Position numbers and translations under genes: made by a program
Shown: in pieces, positions 16,092 to 25,155 of the stretch
How the letters are laid out: each line of letters begins with the position of its first letter
How positions within the stretch are numbered: position 1 is the stretch's first letter
The notes under the pieces: generated by a model
Seen by the model: only the letters and a program-made list of their open reading frames with translations
Database searches by the model: none
Told to the model about the DNA's origin: nothing
Assembly (NCBI GenBank): GCA_900468065.1
Contig: UBTA01000008.1
Span: 1-64,000 of the forward strand
Reading direction: 5' to 3'
DNA length: 64,000 bases
DNA from: Hyphomicrobiales bacterium
GTDB taxonomy: Bacteria > Pseudomonadota > Alphaproteobacteria > Rhizobiales > Rhizobiaceae

Positions 16092-17105
16092 ATGCGCGCC
16101 ATTGCCTACAAGATCCCCCAAGCCATTTCCGCCGAGACCTCGCTGATCGATGTGGACCTGCCCGTCCCGACACCGGAAGGCCGCGACATCCTCGTCGAGG
16201 TCAAGGCGATCTCGGTCAATCCGGTCGATGTCAAGATTCGCGCCAATGCCAAGTCGGAGCCGGATCAGCTGAAAGTGCTGGGATGGGATGCGGCGGGGAT
16301 CGTCAAGGCGGTCGGCCCGGGCGTCAAGCTGTTCCAGCCGGGTGATGCCGTGTTCTATGCAGGCGCCATCGACCGGCCGGGCGCAAACTCCGAATTCCAC
16401 CTGGTCGATGAGCGCATCGTCGGCAAGAAGCCGGAAACGCTGGATTTCCCGGCCGCTGCCGCCCTGCCGCTGACCTCGCTCACCGCCTGGGAGGCCTTGT
16501 TCGACCGGCTGAAGGTCAACGATCCGGTTCCGGGCGCTGCCAACGCGATCCTGATCATCGGCGGCGCCGGCGGCGTCGGCTCGATCGCCATCCAGCTGGC
16601 ACGGACACTGACCAATCTCACCGTAATCGCCACCGCGTCGCGCCCCGAAACCCAGAAATGGGCCTATGATCTCGGCGCCCATCATGTGCTCGACCATTCC
16701 AAGCCGTTGGCGCAGCAGATCGACCAGCTGGCGCTCGGCGCCCCGGCCTTCGTCTTTTCGACCACCAACACCGCCGATCATCTGGAAGACATCATCCAGC
16801 TCATCGCTCCACAGGGCCGTTTCGGGCTGATCGACGATCCGAAAGTGCTTGATGTCATGCCGTTCAAGCGCAAGGCGGTTTCGATCCACTGGGAGCTGAT
16901 GTTCACCCGCTCACTGTTCAAGACCAAGGACATGGAGGAGCAAAACAAGATTCTGACCGAAATCGCCCGTCTGGTCGATGGCGGCAAGATCCGCTCGACG
17001 CTGACCGAAACGCTGGGGCTGATCAACGCCGAAAACCTGAAGAAGGCGCATGCTCTGATCGAAACCGGCCGGACCAAGGGCAAGCTGGTGCTGGCGGGGT
17101 TCTAA
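16092..17105 (+). CDS. Zinc-type alcohol dehydrogenase-like / quinone oxidoreductase, MDR superfamily
   Basis: 337 residues from the ATG at 16092, which has AAGGAG six bases upstream; an ATG at 16077 would place that site inside the gene. The MDR pattern is visible: an N-terminal GroES-like domain (VNPVDVKIRA, GWDAAGIV, GDAVFYAG), LTAWEALFDRL and the NADPH loop IIGGAGGVGSIA at about 155-166. The catalytic zinc ligands of true alcohol dehydrogenases are absent, so it belongs to the zeta-crystallin/quinone oxidoreductase side of the family. It is divergent from its likely repressor, the HxlR gene. Confidence 0.88.
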   Translation: MRAIAYKIPQAISAETSLIDVDLPVPTPEGRDILVEVKAISVNPVDVKIRANAKSEPDQLKVLGWDAAGIVKAVGPGVKLFQPGDAVFYAGAIDRPGANSEFHLVDERIVGKKPETLDFPAAAALPLTSLTAWEALFDRLKVNDPVPGAANAILIIGGAGGVGSIAIQLARTLTNLTVIATASRPETQKWAYDLGAHHVLDHSKPLAQQIDQLALGAPAFVFSTTNTADHLEDIIQLIAPQGRFGLIDDPKVLDVMPFKRKAVSIHWELMFTRSLFKTKDMEEQNKILTEIARLVDGGKIRSTLTETLGLINAENLKKAHALIETGRTKGKLVLAGF

Positions 17106-17221
17106 GCCGAACAGAATCAGCTTGCGAAACGCCTGCCGGGATTTTCTCGGCGGCGTTTTGGTCAGCGGGATTTTTCTCGGCGAAACGCTGATCGCTATTG
17201 CACTATCAGCCAAGGCGCTGC

Positions 17222-17239
17222 GGCCCGGTTCTCCGGGCC
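17222..17239 (+). terminator. Probable terminator downstream of the oxidoreductase
   Basis: GGCCCGG (17222-17228), a TTCT loop and CCGGGCC (17233-17239) form a perfect 7-bp stem followed by ATTTCATTT. It lies between the convergent oxidoreductase and L,D-transpeptidase genes. Confidence 0.55.
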
Positions 17240-17261
17240 ATTTCATTTGCGTGGCCGCGGC

Positions 17262-17879
17262 TCAGGCCTGCAGGACGACGACGCGGCCGCCGACGGTTGC
17301 GCGCTCATAGAGATCGACGACATCGTGGTTGAGCATGCGCACACAGCCGCTCGACATCGCCTGGCCGATGGACCAGGGCTGCGTCGTGCCGTGGATGCGG
17401 AACATGGTGTCGTTGCCACCCTGATAGAGATAGATGGCGCGGGCGCCGAGCGGATTGTTCGGCCCGCCGGGAACGCCGCCGGCATATTTCAGGTTCTTAC
17501 CCGGATCGCGGCGGATCATGTTGTCGGTCGGGGTCCATGTCGGCCATTCGGCCTTGCGGCCGATATAGGCCGATCCCGCCAGCGCATAGCCGTTGCGGCC
17601 AACACCGATGCCGTAGCGCAACGCCTGTCCGTCGCCGAGGATATAGTAGAGCCGCCGCGCCGGGGTATCGACGACGATCGTGCCCGCATCGTGGCTCGTC
17701 GAATAGGTCACCTGCTGGCGGCGCAGTTCCGGCTTGATCTTGTCCAGCGGCATGGCCGGCATCGGAAATTTTTCGTCGGGAATCGCAGCATAGTTGGCTG
17801 CATGGTTCGGTCCGTTGGTGGCGCAACCGGCAAGAAGGGCAGACAAGCCGAGCAGCAGGCCGCGGCGGGAGATCGACAT
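17262..17879 (-). CDS. L,D-transpeptidase (YkuD) lipoprotein
   Basis: 205 residues. Twin arginines at 5-6 and the lipobox LLAGC (Cys19) predict export and lipid anchoring. The YkuD domain spans about 66-204. Its catalytic block runs from His163 (IHGTTQPW) to Cys179 in SSGCVRM; the usual SHGC is SSGC here, a variant I recall in rhizobial members. Such enzymes make 3-3 peptidoglycan cross-links or attach proteins to the wall, which matters in polar-growing Rhizobiales. AAGGA lies before the ATG at 17877-17879, and a full CtrA consensus box lies 53 bp upstream of it, suggesting cell-cycle timing. Confidence 0.9.
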   Translation of the reverse strand: MSISRRGLLLGLSALLAGCATNGPNHAANYAAIPDEKFPMPAMPLDKIKPELRRQQVTYSTSHDAGTIVVDTPARRLYYILGDGQALRYGIGVGRNGYALAGSAYIGRKAEWPTWTPTDNMIRRDPGKNLKYAGGVPGGPNNPLGARAIYLYQGGNDTMFRIHGTTQPWSIGQAMSSGCVRMLNHDVVDLYERATVGGRVVVLQA

Positions 17880-17931
17880 CGTGAGTTTCCTTAAAATCCG
17901 GTTGATGCAACCGAAAATAGGGAAAACATGG

Positions 17932-17946
17932 TTAATGGCTGGTTAA
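17932..17946 (-). promoter_or_regulatory. Full-consensus CtrA box upstream of the L,D-transpeptidase
   Basis: On the minus strand the site reads TTAACCAGCCATTAAC, a perfect TTAA-N7-TTAAC with the final C. It is 53 bp upstream of the transpeptidase start and in the same orientation, a normal place for CtrA activation or repression. PleC, encoded in this same window, feeds the CtrA pathway. Confidence 0.6.
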
Positions 17947-18049
17947 GCGCGTTGAAATTGTGCGCAATGAAAAAGGGCGGCGGATTTTGTCCGTCTCGGC
18001 TAAAGACGAAGTGGCCTATGATTGATTTTGGGCGTCAAAACTCTGCTCC

Positions 18050-18162
18050 GTCATTCCTGTGCCCGTCACAGGAATCCAGCCACGGCGCGTCTGCGCCGTG
18101 AAAAGAGTCTTTTGCGTTCAAGGACTTGAACGCGCTGGATCCCGGAACAAGTCCGGGATGAC
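18050..18162. repeat. Rhizobial palindromic intergenic repeat (RIME-like)
   Basis: About 113 bp bounded by GTCATTCCTG on the left and GGGATGAC on the right. Inside are two palindromic arms: the left has ACAGGAATCCAGC and a CACGGCGCG/CGCGCCGTG-type hairpin, and the right GGATCCCGGAACAAGTCC followed by GGGATGAC. The wording matches the dispersed intergenic mosaic elements of Rhizobiaceae as I recall them. It lies just downstream of the ETF-QO gene end. Confidence 0.7.
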
Positions 18163-18253
18163 GGGGGCAGAGAGTTACGCGAAAACCGGGCAGTCCAACC
18201 TTGCCGCCCAAACAGCAGTCCTCAACAGCCCCTTCCGCCCGGCGCCGACATCT

Positions 18254-19918
18254 TCACATATTCGGATAGACCGGCCCTTCGCCGCCCTGTGGCGGCACCC
18301 AGTTGATGTTCTGGTTGGGGTCCTTGATGTCGCAGGTCTTGCAGTGGACGCAGTTCTGGGCGTTGATGACGAAGACATCCTCGCCGTCCTTTTCCACCCA
18401 TTCGTAGACGCCGGCCGGACAGTAGCGGGTCGATGGGCCGGCATAGATGTCGTGCTCGGACGACTTCTGCAGGGCCATGTCCTTGACCTTCAGGTGCACC
18501 GGCTCGTTTTCCTCGTGATTGGTGTTCGACAAAAACACCGAGGAGAGACGGTCGAAGGTCAGCACCCCATCCGGTCGCGGATAGGCGATGGGCTTGTGCA
18601 TCGACGCCGGTTCCAGCGCCTGCGCGTCGGTCTTGCCGTGCTTCAGCGTGCCGAAGAAAGAGAAGCCGAACAGCGTGTTGGTCCACATATCGAGACCGCC
18701 AAGCGCCACGCCGGCCACTGTCCCGAGCTTCGACCACAGCGGCTTGACGTTGCGCACCCGCTTCAGGTCCTGGCCGATGGCGCTGTCGCGCCAGCCGTTC
18801 TCGATTTCGATCGCCTCGTCATTGGCGCGGCCCGAAGCAATCGCATCCGACAGTTTTTCGGCCGCGAGAATGCCCGACAGCACGGCATTATGACTGCCCT
18901 TGATGCGCGGCACGTTGACGAAACCGGCCGAACAGCCGATCAGCGCACCGCCCGGGAAGGTCAGCTTCGGCACCGACTGGTAGCCGCCCTCGGTGATGGC
19001 GCGGGCGCCATAGGTCAGCCGCTTGCCGCCTTCGAAGGTGCCGCGAATGGCCGGATGCGTCTTGAAGCGCTGGAATTCCTCGAACGGGTAGAGATAGGGG
19101 TTCTTGTAGTTGAGATGCACGACGAAGCCGACGGCAACCAGATTGTCTTCGAGATGATAGAGGAACGAGCCGCCGCCGGTCTTCATGCCAAGCGGCCAGC
19201 CGAACGAGTGCTGCACCAGGCCCTGTTTGTGGTTCTCGGGCTTGACCTGCCAGAGCTCCTTGATGCCGAGGCCAAACTTTTGCGGCTCGCGATCCTTCGA
19301 CAGGTCGAATTTCGCAATCAGTTGCTTGGCGAGCGAACCGCGCACGCCCTCGCCGATCAGCGTGTATTTGCCAATCAGCTCCATGCCCCGGGCAAAGTTC
19401 GGGCCCGGCTCGCCGTTCTTCTCGACGCCCATGTCGCCGGTGGCGACACCGATGACGGCGCCCTGATCATTATAGAGCACTTCGGTCGCGGCAAAGCCGG
19501 GATAGATTTCGACGCCCAAGCCTTCGGCCTTTTCGGCCAGCCACCGACAGACGAGGCCGAGCGAGACAATGTAATTGCCGTGATTGTTCATCAAAGGCGG
19601 CATCAAGAAATTCGGCAGGCGGATCGAGCCGGCAGGACCCAGCAGCAGGAACTGGTCGTCCTTCACCTCGGTCTTGAAGGGATGGTCGGCCTCGTCGCGC
19701 CAGCCGGGCAAGAGCCGGTCGATGCCAATCGGATCGACCACCGCACCCGAGAGGATATGCGCGCCGACTTCGGCACCCTTTTCCAGGACGACGACGGACA
19801 GATCCGGATTAACCTGCTTCAAGCGAATGGCGGCAGACAGACCGGCAGGGCCTGCCCCGACGATCACCACGTCAAATTCCATGCTTTCGCGCTCGGGCAG
19901 TTCCTGTGGCTCGCTCAT
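18254..19918 (-). CDS. Electron transfer flavoprotein-ubiquinone oxidoreductase
   Basis: 554 residues, the normal length. It moves electrons from ETF (reduced by acyl-CoA and other dehydrogenases) to ubiquinone at the inner membrane. FAD-binding GAGPAGLSAAIRL is at 21-33 and the GG-type second motif near 310-345 (GCSAGFVNVPRIKGS). The C-terminal 4Fe-4S cluster has four cysteines at 500, 523, 526 and 529 (CPAGVYEW and NCVHCKTCD). The start is well set by GGAGACGATAAG before the ATG at 19916-19918. An operator-like motif lies about 155-175 bp upstream. Confidence 0.95.
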   Translation of the reverse strand: MSEPQELPERESMEFDVVIVGAGPAGLSAAIRLKQVNPDLSVVVLEKGAEVGAHILSGAVVDPIGIDRLLPGWRDEADHPFKTEVKDDQFLLLGPAGSIRLPNFLMPPLMNNHGNYIVSLGLVCRWLAEKAEGLGVEIYPGFAATEVLYNDQGAVIGVATGDMGVEKNGEPGPNFARGMELIGKYTLIGEGVRGSLAKQLIAKFDLSKDREPQKFGLGIKELWQVKPENHKQGLVQHSFGWPLGMKTGGGSFLYHLEDNLVAVGFVVHLNYKNPYLYPFEEFQRFKTHPAIRGTFEGGKRLTYGARAITEGGYQSVPKLTFPGGALIGCSAGFVNVPRIKGSHNAVLSGILAAEKLSDAIASGRANDEAIEIENGWRDSAIGQDLKRVRNVKPLWSKLGTVAGVALGGLDMWTNTLFGFSFFGTLKHGKTDAQALEPASMHKPIAYPRPDGVLTFDRLSSVFLSNTNHEENEPVHLKVKDMALQKSSEHDIYAGPSTRYCPAGVYEWVEKDGEDVFVINAQNCVHCKTCDIKDPNQNINWVPPQGGEGPVYPNM

Positions 19919-20071
19919 CTTATCGTCTCCAGTCGCACCCGGCTATTTTGCGCGGTTTTGTTCCCAATTCTTGTCATCCGTCATGGCAAATACGGCAGGA
20001 CTTGTCGAGCCAGTCTGCGACGGCAGCCAAGCGCATTTGCGCATGAGGTCATGCGGCAGGATACAAATATA

Positions 20072-20093
20072 TAACGTGGACGTAAACGTCAAA
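20072..20093 (-). promoter_or_regulatory. Operator-like motif upstream of ETF-QO
   Basis: On the minus strand it reads TTTGACGTTTACGTCCACGT and continues TA. It shares ACGTTTACGTCC(A/G)CGT with 7691-7711. It lies in the 187-bp gap between the broken restriction gene and ETF-QO, whose electron input includes branched-chain acyl-CoA oxidation. That would suit a LiuR-type regulator, but this is inference from memory of that motif. Confidence 0.4.
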
Positions 20094-20651
20094 ATTCCGG
20101 ACGCGCTACCGTTTCGCCGATTTCATCGCCTCGGTGATTTCAACAGTTTCGACGGAGACACGAGTGACGCGGGCGATCAAGTCGATGACATGCTCCTTGT
20201 AGTCGGCGAAGCGGTAGGTGTTGAATTTTTCACGGATGGTCGGGTCCTTCGGGGTCTTTTCCTTGTACTGGTCGAGGATCCATTCGAGGCCGGAGCGGTT
20301 GCCGAGGCGGTAGCTCCAGACCTCCGGCGGAATACCGGAGAGCACCGTCTCGCTGTCGAGCCGGATGATGCCATTGTCCTTGTCGGCCTTCAGCACCGCC
20401 TTGGGCGCAACACCGGCCTCGCGCGCCTTCTCGTCCGGCGTATCCAGCCGCAACAACGGCCAGGGCTCGACGGTCTCGTAGCCGATATGCAGGTCCATCA
20501 GCCGCTTGCCCCAGCCGGCCCAGGCGAAGAAGTCCGGATAGAGGGGAATGCGCGGAAACTCGCGCTTGAGGTTCTGCGCATAGGTCTCGCGGTAGACCGG
20601 ATCGTGCAACACGCCATAGACGTAATGAAAGATGTCGTCCTTGGTGATGCC

Positions 20652-20727
20652 TTTCTTTCCCTCCCCCTTGCGGGCAATGTGCCCCGAGGGGCCGGGAGGG
20701 GTCTTTGCGTCAGGCACAGCCGGCCCC
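20652..20727. repeat. GC-rich repeat fragment adjoining the palindromic element
   Basis: About 76 bp with CCCTCCCCCTTG at one end and GGGAGGGG further in, the wording of another common rhizobial palindromic repeat family. It fills the space between the coding sequence of the restriction enzyme's C-terminus and the larger inverted-repeat element, so two repeats appear to have landed at the same place. Confidence 0.5.
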
Positions 20728-20863
20728 GGGTTGATCTCCCCCCTTGTGGGGAGATGTCGGCCGGGCCGGCAGAGGGGGGTATCGCGGCAAATTCAGAGGG
20801 TGTGGCTTCACCCCCCTCTGTCACCAAGGGTGACATCTCCCCCACAAGGGGGGAGATCAACCC
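20728..20863. repeat. MITE-like element with 31-32-bp terminal inverted repeats
   Basis: A 136-bp element. The left end starts GGGTTGATCTCCCCCCTTGT and continues to 20758; the right end (20832-20863) is its reverse complement with a single-base length difference. The inner part has a second GAGGGGGG/CCCCCCTC pairing, so the whole folds as one long stem. No transposase frame is present, so it would be mobilised in trans if at all. It interrupts the restriction-modification gene. Confidence 0.75.
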
Positions 20864-23631
20864 GTCCTTGCCATAGGCCTTCTGGAACTGCTTCAGGCCC
20901 CAGTCGGTGATGTTGTCAACGCGCTCGCCATCGGGGGTGTAGCGGTAGCGGGGGAGAAATTGTGCCGCGTTTGGAAGAAACATATCCTTATTCGGTACGA
21001 CGTTACTGGCAAGAGCAGCAAAATCTACCCGCTCTTCCAAGCTAAGGGAAATTCCAGAATTTTTAGCGTTATTTTGAGGAAAGAACTCGAAATTCTGGTA
21101 AGGCCGATGGGTGAAAATGGGTGAGAAATATGTCCACCGGCGGACAAACGGTCTATAGGCGGACCTATATATGTTATCGCTATTGAACTTGAGCGAGCTT
21201 CCTCGCTCCATGTGGCGCTCAAGTTCAGAGGTCCACTTTATATCTCGCGAGACCAAATCTCCGGATTTTATTTTCCGGTTCGATTGCTGCCATTTCATCC
21301 TCTCCCGGTCAAAAACCGAAATGAAGTGTGCGACTTTTTCACTTAAAGTCGCGTCAGAATCTGAGTAGGCCCAATCGTCTCTATTTGTTACGATTCCCAA
21401 CGAAAACAACCGAAAAATCGCCTTCTCTTGTCCGGACGTCTTCGCCGCCTTGGTTTTCTTGTCCGCCACCGGAATCAGACTATCCCAATCATTCTCCGTC
21501 AGATTGATCCAGTTGGCGTTCTTGTCCGGCACGATCCGCTCGAATGCCATCGATGACAATTTCGCGCTGGCCAGAAATGCCAGCTTGTCATCGGCCGTGT
21601 CCATTTCCGGGCGGCGGGCGTAGAAAATCTTGCAGCCCTTCTGCTTGCGGCGCTTGACGAAGAAGGCGATGGCGACGCCGGTCTGGATGCCGAAGACATT
21701 GTTCTTCGTGCCCGACAGTTTCGGATTGGCGCGCACATCGCCGCCGAGATCGACCACGTGGATTTCGTTGAACTCGCCCTCCACCGCCCGGCGGAAGCCG
21801 TCGAACGTGCGGCTGTCGATGAAGGAGCGATTGGTGATGAAGGCCAGCACGCCATCGTCGTGCATGCGGTCCGACGCCCAGCGGAAGAAACGGGCATACA
21901 TGTCGTAAACCTTGGTCTTCTGCGCCGTAGACAGCCGGATGTAGCTCGACTTGATCAGCTCGTCGATGCGCGGATAATCACGGTTCTTGTTGTTATCGTT
22001 CTCATTGGCCTGATTGGCATTGTACGGCGGGTTGCCGATAATCACCGAAATTTTCCGCGCATTCTGCCGTTTTACACGCGCGACGTTTTCATCGGACAAG
22101 CCCGCAAACATGTCGTGCTGGTAGCCTGCCTTAATGCCGAGCCCCGCGACATTGTCCAGCGTATCGACGAAGCAGAGATTGGGATATTCGGCAAACTGGC
22201 CGGAGATCGCTGCATAGGTCGCCTCGATGTTCAGGTTGGCGACGTAATAAGGCAGGATTGCCACTTCGTTGGCGTGCAGCTCGTTCTTGTATTTATGCGC
22301 GAGCTTTTGCGGATGCCCGCGAAAATGCTCCAGCAACTCGCAGATGAAGGTGCCGGTGCCAGTTGCCGGATCGAGGATTTCGACATGTTCGTCGATCAGG
22401 TTCTTGCCAAAATGCTTTTCGCAGAGCCAGTCGGCGCCTTCGATCATGAACTTGACGATCTCGTTGGGCGTATAGACGACCCCCAGCCGATCGGCCTTCT
22501 TCTTGTCGTAGACCTTGTAGAAATTCTCGTAGATGACCTTGAGGAAGGCCTGTTTTTCCGAATGGCTGGTAATCAGCGCCGCATTGGCCCGGATCGTCGC
22601 GTAATAGGTTTCCAGACCTTTGAGCGTCTCGCGCTTGATCTGACCGGTGAAGAACTTGCCTTCGAGTGCATAGAGCTCCTTGGCGATGTTGTTTTCCCGG
22701 TGGAAATCGCCCTGGTCGAACACATGCGCGAAGATTTCCTCGGTGAGAATATGCTGGATCAGCATTTCGCGCACGTCGGCCTCTCCGACCGCCGGATTGA
22801 TCGTGTCGCGGGCATGTTCGAGGAATTTGTTCGCCGCCGCCTGAAAGCCGGGATTATCGGCATAGGCCGTATCGATCTTTTCGCGCAGCGCCTTCAGAAC
22901 AGCGGGAATGTCGGCCTTGAACTGCTCGACGGCTTTGCGGAAATCGCGGATTTCGGCGCGCTCGTAGGAAAAGAACAGGTTGAGCAGTTTTAGGAGCGCC
23001 GGCTCCGTCATCGGGCAACGCATCACCTCCTGACGGTTCTGGATCAGCACCGCAACACGGCTGTCTTCGAAGATGATATTGTCCTGCGGATAACCCTTGG
23101 CGAGTTTCTTGGCGATCTCCGCATCGAGATCGTCGCCGCTATCCTTGGCCTCCCAATAGCCGAGCGGCACACGCAGGTCGTGCAGGATGGTTCCGTCCGG
23201 GCGGATGCGGTTCTTCTGCGTCGACTGGAATTCGTACTGATTGATGAAATGCAGATTGGATGCGCGCGCCCAGGCCTTCAACAGATCCTTGAAGGCTTCC
23301 GAAATGATGCCTTCCGTCGCAGAGCCCGAAAATTTCTTGTAGCGTTCAAGATCGTTCAAATAGGCATTGATCAGTATTTGGCTCATGCGGCTCTCCCAAG
23401 GCACGCATCTAGAACGATTGCAGCCACGGGTGGAAGAGGGTTTTCGCAGTTCCAATCACTCCATCCTGCCTTGCTTTGGCCTTCGACCCATGCGAAGAGG
23501 CGCCCTCCAAATAAACCAAGCCCTCCGCCATCAAACGTGTTCCGGTTGCCACAAGGCATTCCGAGGCTGCGCGTGCGCCGGCGAGACGACATCCGCCGCC
23601 CCAAAGGCGGACATCTAAGACGGAGACTTTC

Positions 23632-24930
23632 ATGGCCAAGGCACTCGGCTTCGATTTCGGCACGACCAATTCGGTGCTCGCCGCCTCCAAGGGCGACACG
23701 ACGCAGTCGTTGAGCTTTTCCAGCACGGCCGGCACCACCGATTCGATGCGAACGGCGCTGTCCTTCATGAAGCATGCAAAGCTCGGCGCTGCCGCCGTGT
23801 CCATCGAGGCGGGCCAGGCGGCGATCCAGCAGTTCATCGACAATCCCGGTGAAGCGCGCTTTCTCCAGTCGATCAAGACCTTTGCCGCCAGCCCTTTGTT
23901 CCAGGGCACGCTGATCTTTGCCCGGCGCAACAGCTTTGAAGACCTGATGCGCGCCTTCCTCACCCGGATTGCCGACTATGCCGGCGATGGCTGGCACCAG
24001 GATTACAAGCGCATCGTCGTCGGCCGCCCGGTTCGTTTTGCCGGCTCAAGCCCGGACGAAAACCTGGCGCTGGAGCGCTACGACCGGGCGCTGGCGTCGT
24101 TTGATTTTCCGGAAGTCCACTATGTCTATGAGCCGGTGGCGGCGGCCTTCTACTTTGCCCAGAACCTGAAGAAGGACGCGACCGTGCTGGTCGCCGATTT
24201 CGGCGGCGGCACCACCGACTATTCGATCATCCGCTTCGAAAGCCATGCCGGCAAGCTGACGGCAGTCCCGGTCGGCCATTCCGGCGTCGGCGTCGCCGGC
24301 GATCATTTCGACTTCCGCATCATCGACACGGTGGTCTCGCCGCTGATCGGCAAGGGCAGTCAGTTCAAGAGTTTCGACAAGCTGCTCGACGTGCCCTCCA
24401 GCTACTATGCCAATTTCGGCCGCTGGAACCAGCTGTCGATCTTCAAGACGCTGAAGGATTTTACCGACCTGAAGCAGTTGGTACGCTCGGCCGTCGAGCC
24501 GGAAAAGCTCGAAGCCTTCGTCGATCTGGTCGATCATGATGAGGGTTATCCGCTCTACCAGGCGATTTCGGCCACCAAGATGCGGCTGTCGCATGAGGAA
24601 GAGACCGAATTCTTCTTCAAGCCGCTCGGCGAAAAGAGCCGCCAGACCGTGCGCCGCAGCGACTTCGAAAGCTGGATCGCCCCGGATCTCGCCCGAATCG
24701 AGGAAGCGCTCGACGAAGTGCTGGTCACCACCAACACACTGCCCGAGGGCATCGACAAGGTGTTCCTCACCGGCGGCACCTCGTTCGTGCCCGCCATCCG
24801 CCGCATCTTCGAAGACCGTTTTGCGAGCGACCGCATCGAGAGCGGCGGCGAGCTTCTCTCGATCGCCCATGGTCTGGCACTGATCGGCGAGCGCGACGAC
24901 ATCGAACGCTGGACGGCGATGGCGGCGTGA
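23632..24930 (+). CDS. Hsp70-family protein (YegD-like chaperone)
   Basis: 432 residues, an actin/Hsp70 ATPase domain with almost no substrate-binding domain. Phosphate-1 motif GFDFGTTNSVLA is at 6-17, phosphate-2 VADFGGGTTDYS near 187-198 and the adenosine motif FLTGGTSFVPAIRRIF near 378-393; VYEPVAAAFYFA matches the hinge helix. The size and lack of a lid match the YegD subgroup, whose role is poorly defined. GGAGA precedes the ATG at 23632. It is divergent from the broken restriction gene across 245 bp and followed by a palindromic repeat. Confidence 0.85.
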   Translation: MAKALGFDFGTTNSVLAASKGDTTQSLSFSSTAGTTDSMRTALSFMKHAKLGAAAVSIEAGQAAIQQFIDNPGEARFLQSIKTFAASPLFQGTLIFARRNSFEDLMRAFLTRIADYAGDGWHQDYKRIVVGRPVRFAGSSPDENLALERYDRALASFDFPEVHYVYEPVAAAFYFAQNLKKDATVLVADFGGGTTDYSIIRFESHAGKLTAVPVGHSGVGVAGDHFDFRIIDTVVSPLIGKGSQFKSFDKLLDVPSSYYANFGRWNQLSIFKTLKDFTDLKQLVRSAVEPEKLEAFVDLVDHDEGYPLYQAISATKMRLSHEEETEFFFKPLGEKSRQTVRRSDFESWIAPDLARIEEALDEVLVTTNTLPEGIDKVFLTGGTSFVPAIRRIFEDRFASDRIESGGELLSIAHGLALIGERDDIERWTAMAA

Positions 24931-24940
24931 TTGGCGGCTT

Positions 24941-25069
24941 CCTCTTCTCCCCGGCGGGGAGAAGGTGGCCCGCAGGGCCGGATGAGGGGGAGCCCAACAC
25001 ATAGAGCTTGCCGTACCGCCCCTCATCGTCTCGCTTCGCTCGACACTTCTCCCCGCTGGGGAGAAGAGG
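24941..25069. repeat. Palindromic intergenic repeat with 12-bp terminal inverted repeats
   Basis: CCTCTTCTCCCC (24941-24952) is the exact reverse complement of GGGGAGAAGAGG (25058-25069). The 129-bp element holds nested stems (CCCCGGCGGGG and GGCCCGCAGGGCC on the left) typical of rhizobial dispersed repeats. It fills most of the Hsp70 to uracil-glycosylase spacer and is translated only in a spurious upstream extension of the glycosylase frame. Confidence 0.7.
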
Positions 25070-25155
25070 GAGATCGCCGCTCTTTCACAGGCACAAATCC
25101 ATATTGCGTCCGCGATGGTCTTCCCTGCTCGCTCCCGCTTCTGTACAAGCAGACC

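Larger units (their letters stand above)
20106..23386 (-). pseudogene. Single-chain restriction-modification enzyme (nuclease + N6-adenine methyltransferase, type ISP/IIG-like), broken by a repeat insertion
   Basis: The ATG at 23384-23386 (GGGAGAG upstream) opens a protein whose first 841 residues are intact. They hold an N-terminal PD-(D/E)xK nuclease (D64, E79-x-K81 in GYWEAKD), methyltransferase motif I DPATGTGTF (339-347), motif IV NPPY (452-455) and the start of a type-ISP-like target-recognition region (YRPFVRRWTYFSPIFTHRPY). After AYGKD841 the frame enters palindromic repeat sequence (20652-20863, about 212 bp), is shifted and stops at 20498. The missing 181 C-terminal residues (GITKDDIFHYVYGV onward, 20106-20651) lie in another frame and could only be made from a GTG at 20717 inside the repeat. 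An intact product would have about 1020 residues. Loss or change of specificity is likely; the nuclease and methyltransferase parts could still be translated. Confidence 0.85.

Noticed and set aside
18050-18162. Possible CRISPR or insertion-sequence end at the direct/inverted words near 18050
   Set aside because: There is only one copy with mirrored arms and no spacer pattern or transposase; it fits the rhizobial palindromic repeat class.
20498-20863. The last 120 residues of the long restriction-enzyme frame as genuine protein
   Set aside because: They are encoded by palindromic repeat sequence and then by the wrong frame of the original gene, whose true continuation is visible at 20106-20651.
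18059-20876. Long plus-strand frames (671 and 430 codons) opposite ETF-QO and the restriction gene
   Set aside because: They lie opposite strongly supported genes and run through intergenic repeats; composition is not protein-like.
21758-22993. A 411-codon plus-strand frame inside the restriction gene
   Set aside because: Antisense to the methyltransferase motifs; no start signal.
24931-25155. N-terminal extension of the uracil-glycosylase frame
   Set aside because: It translates the palindromic repeat; the product has no resemblance to the family and has no ribosome binding site.
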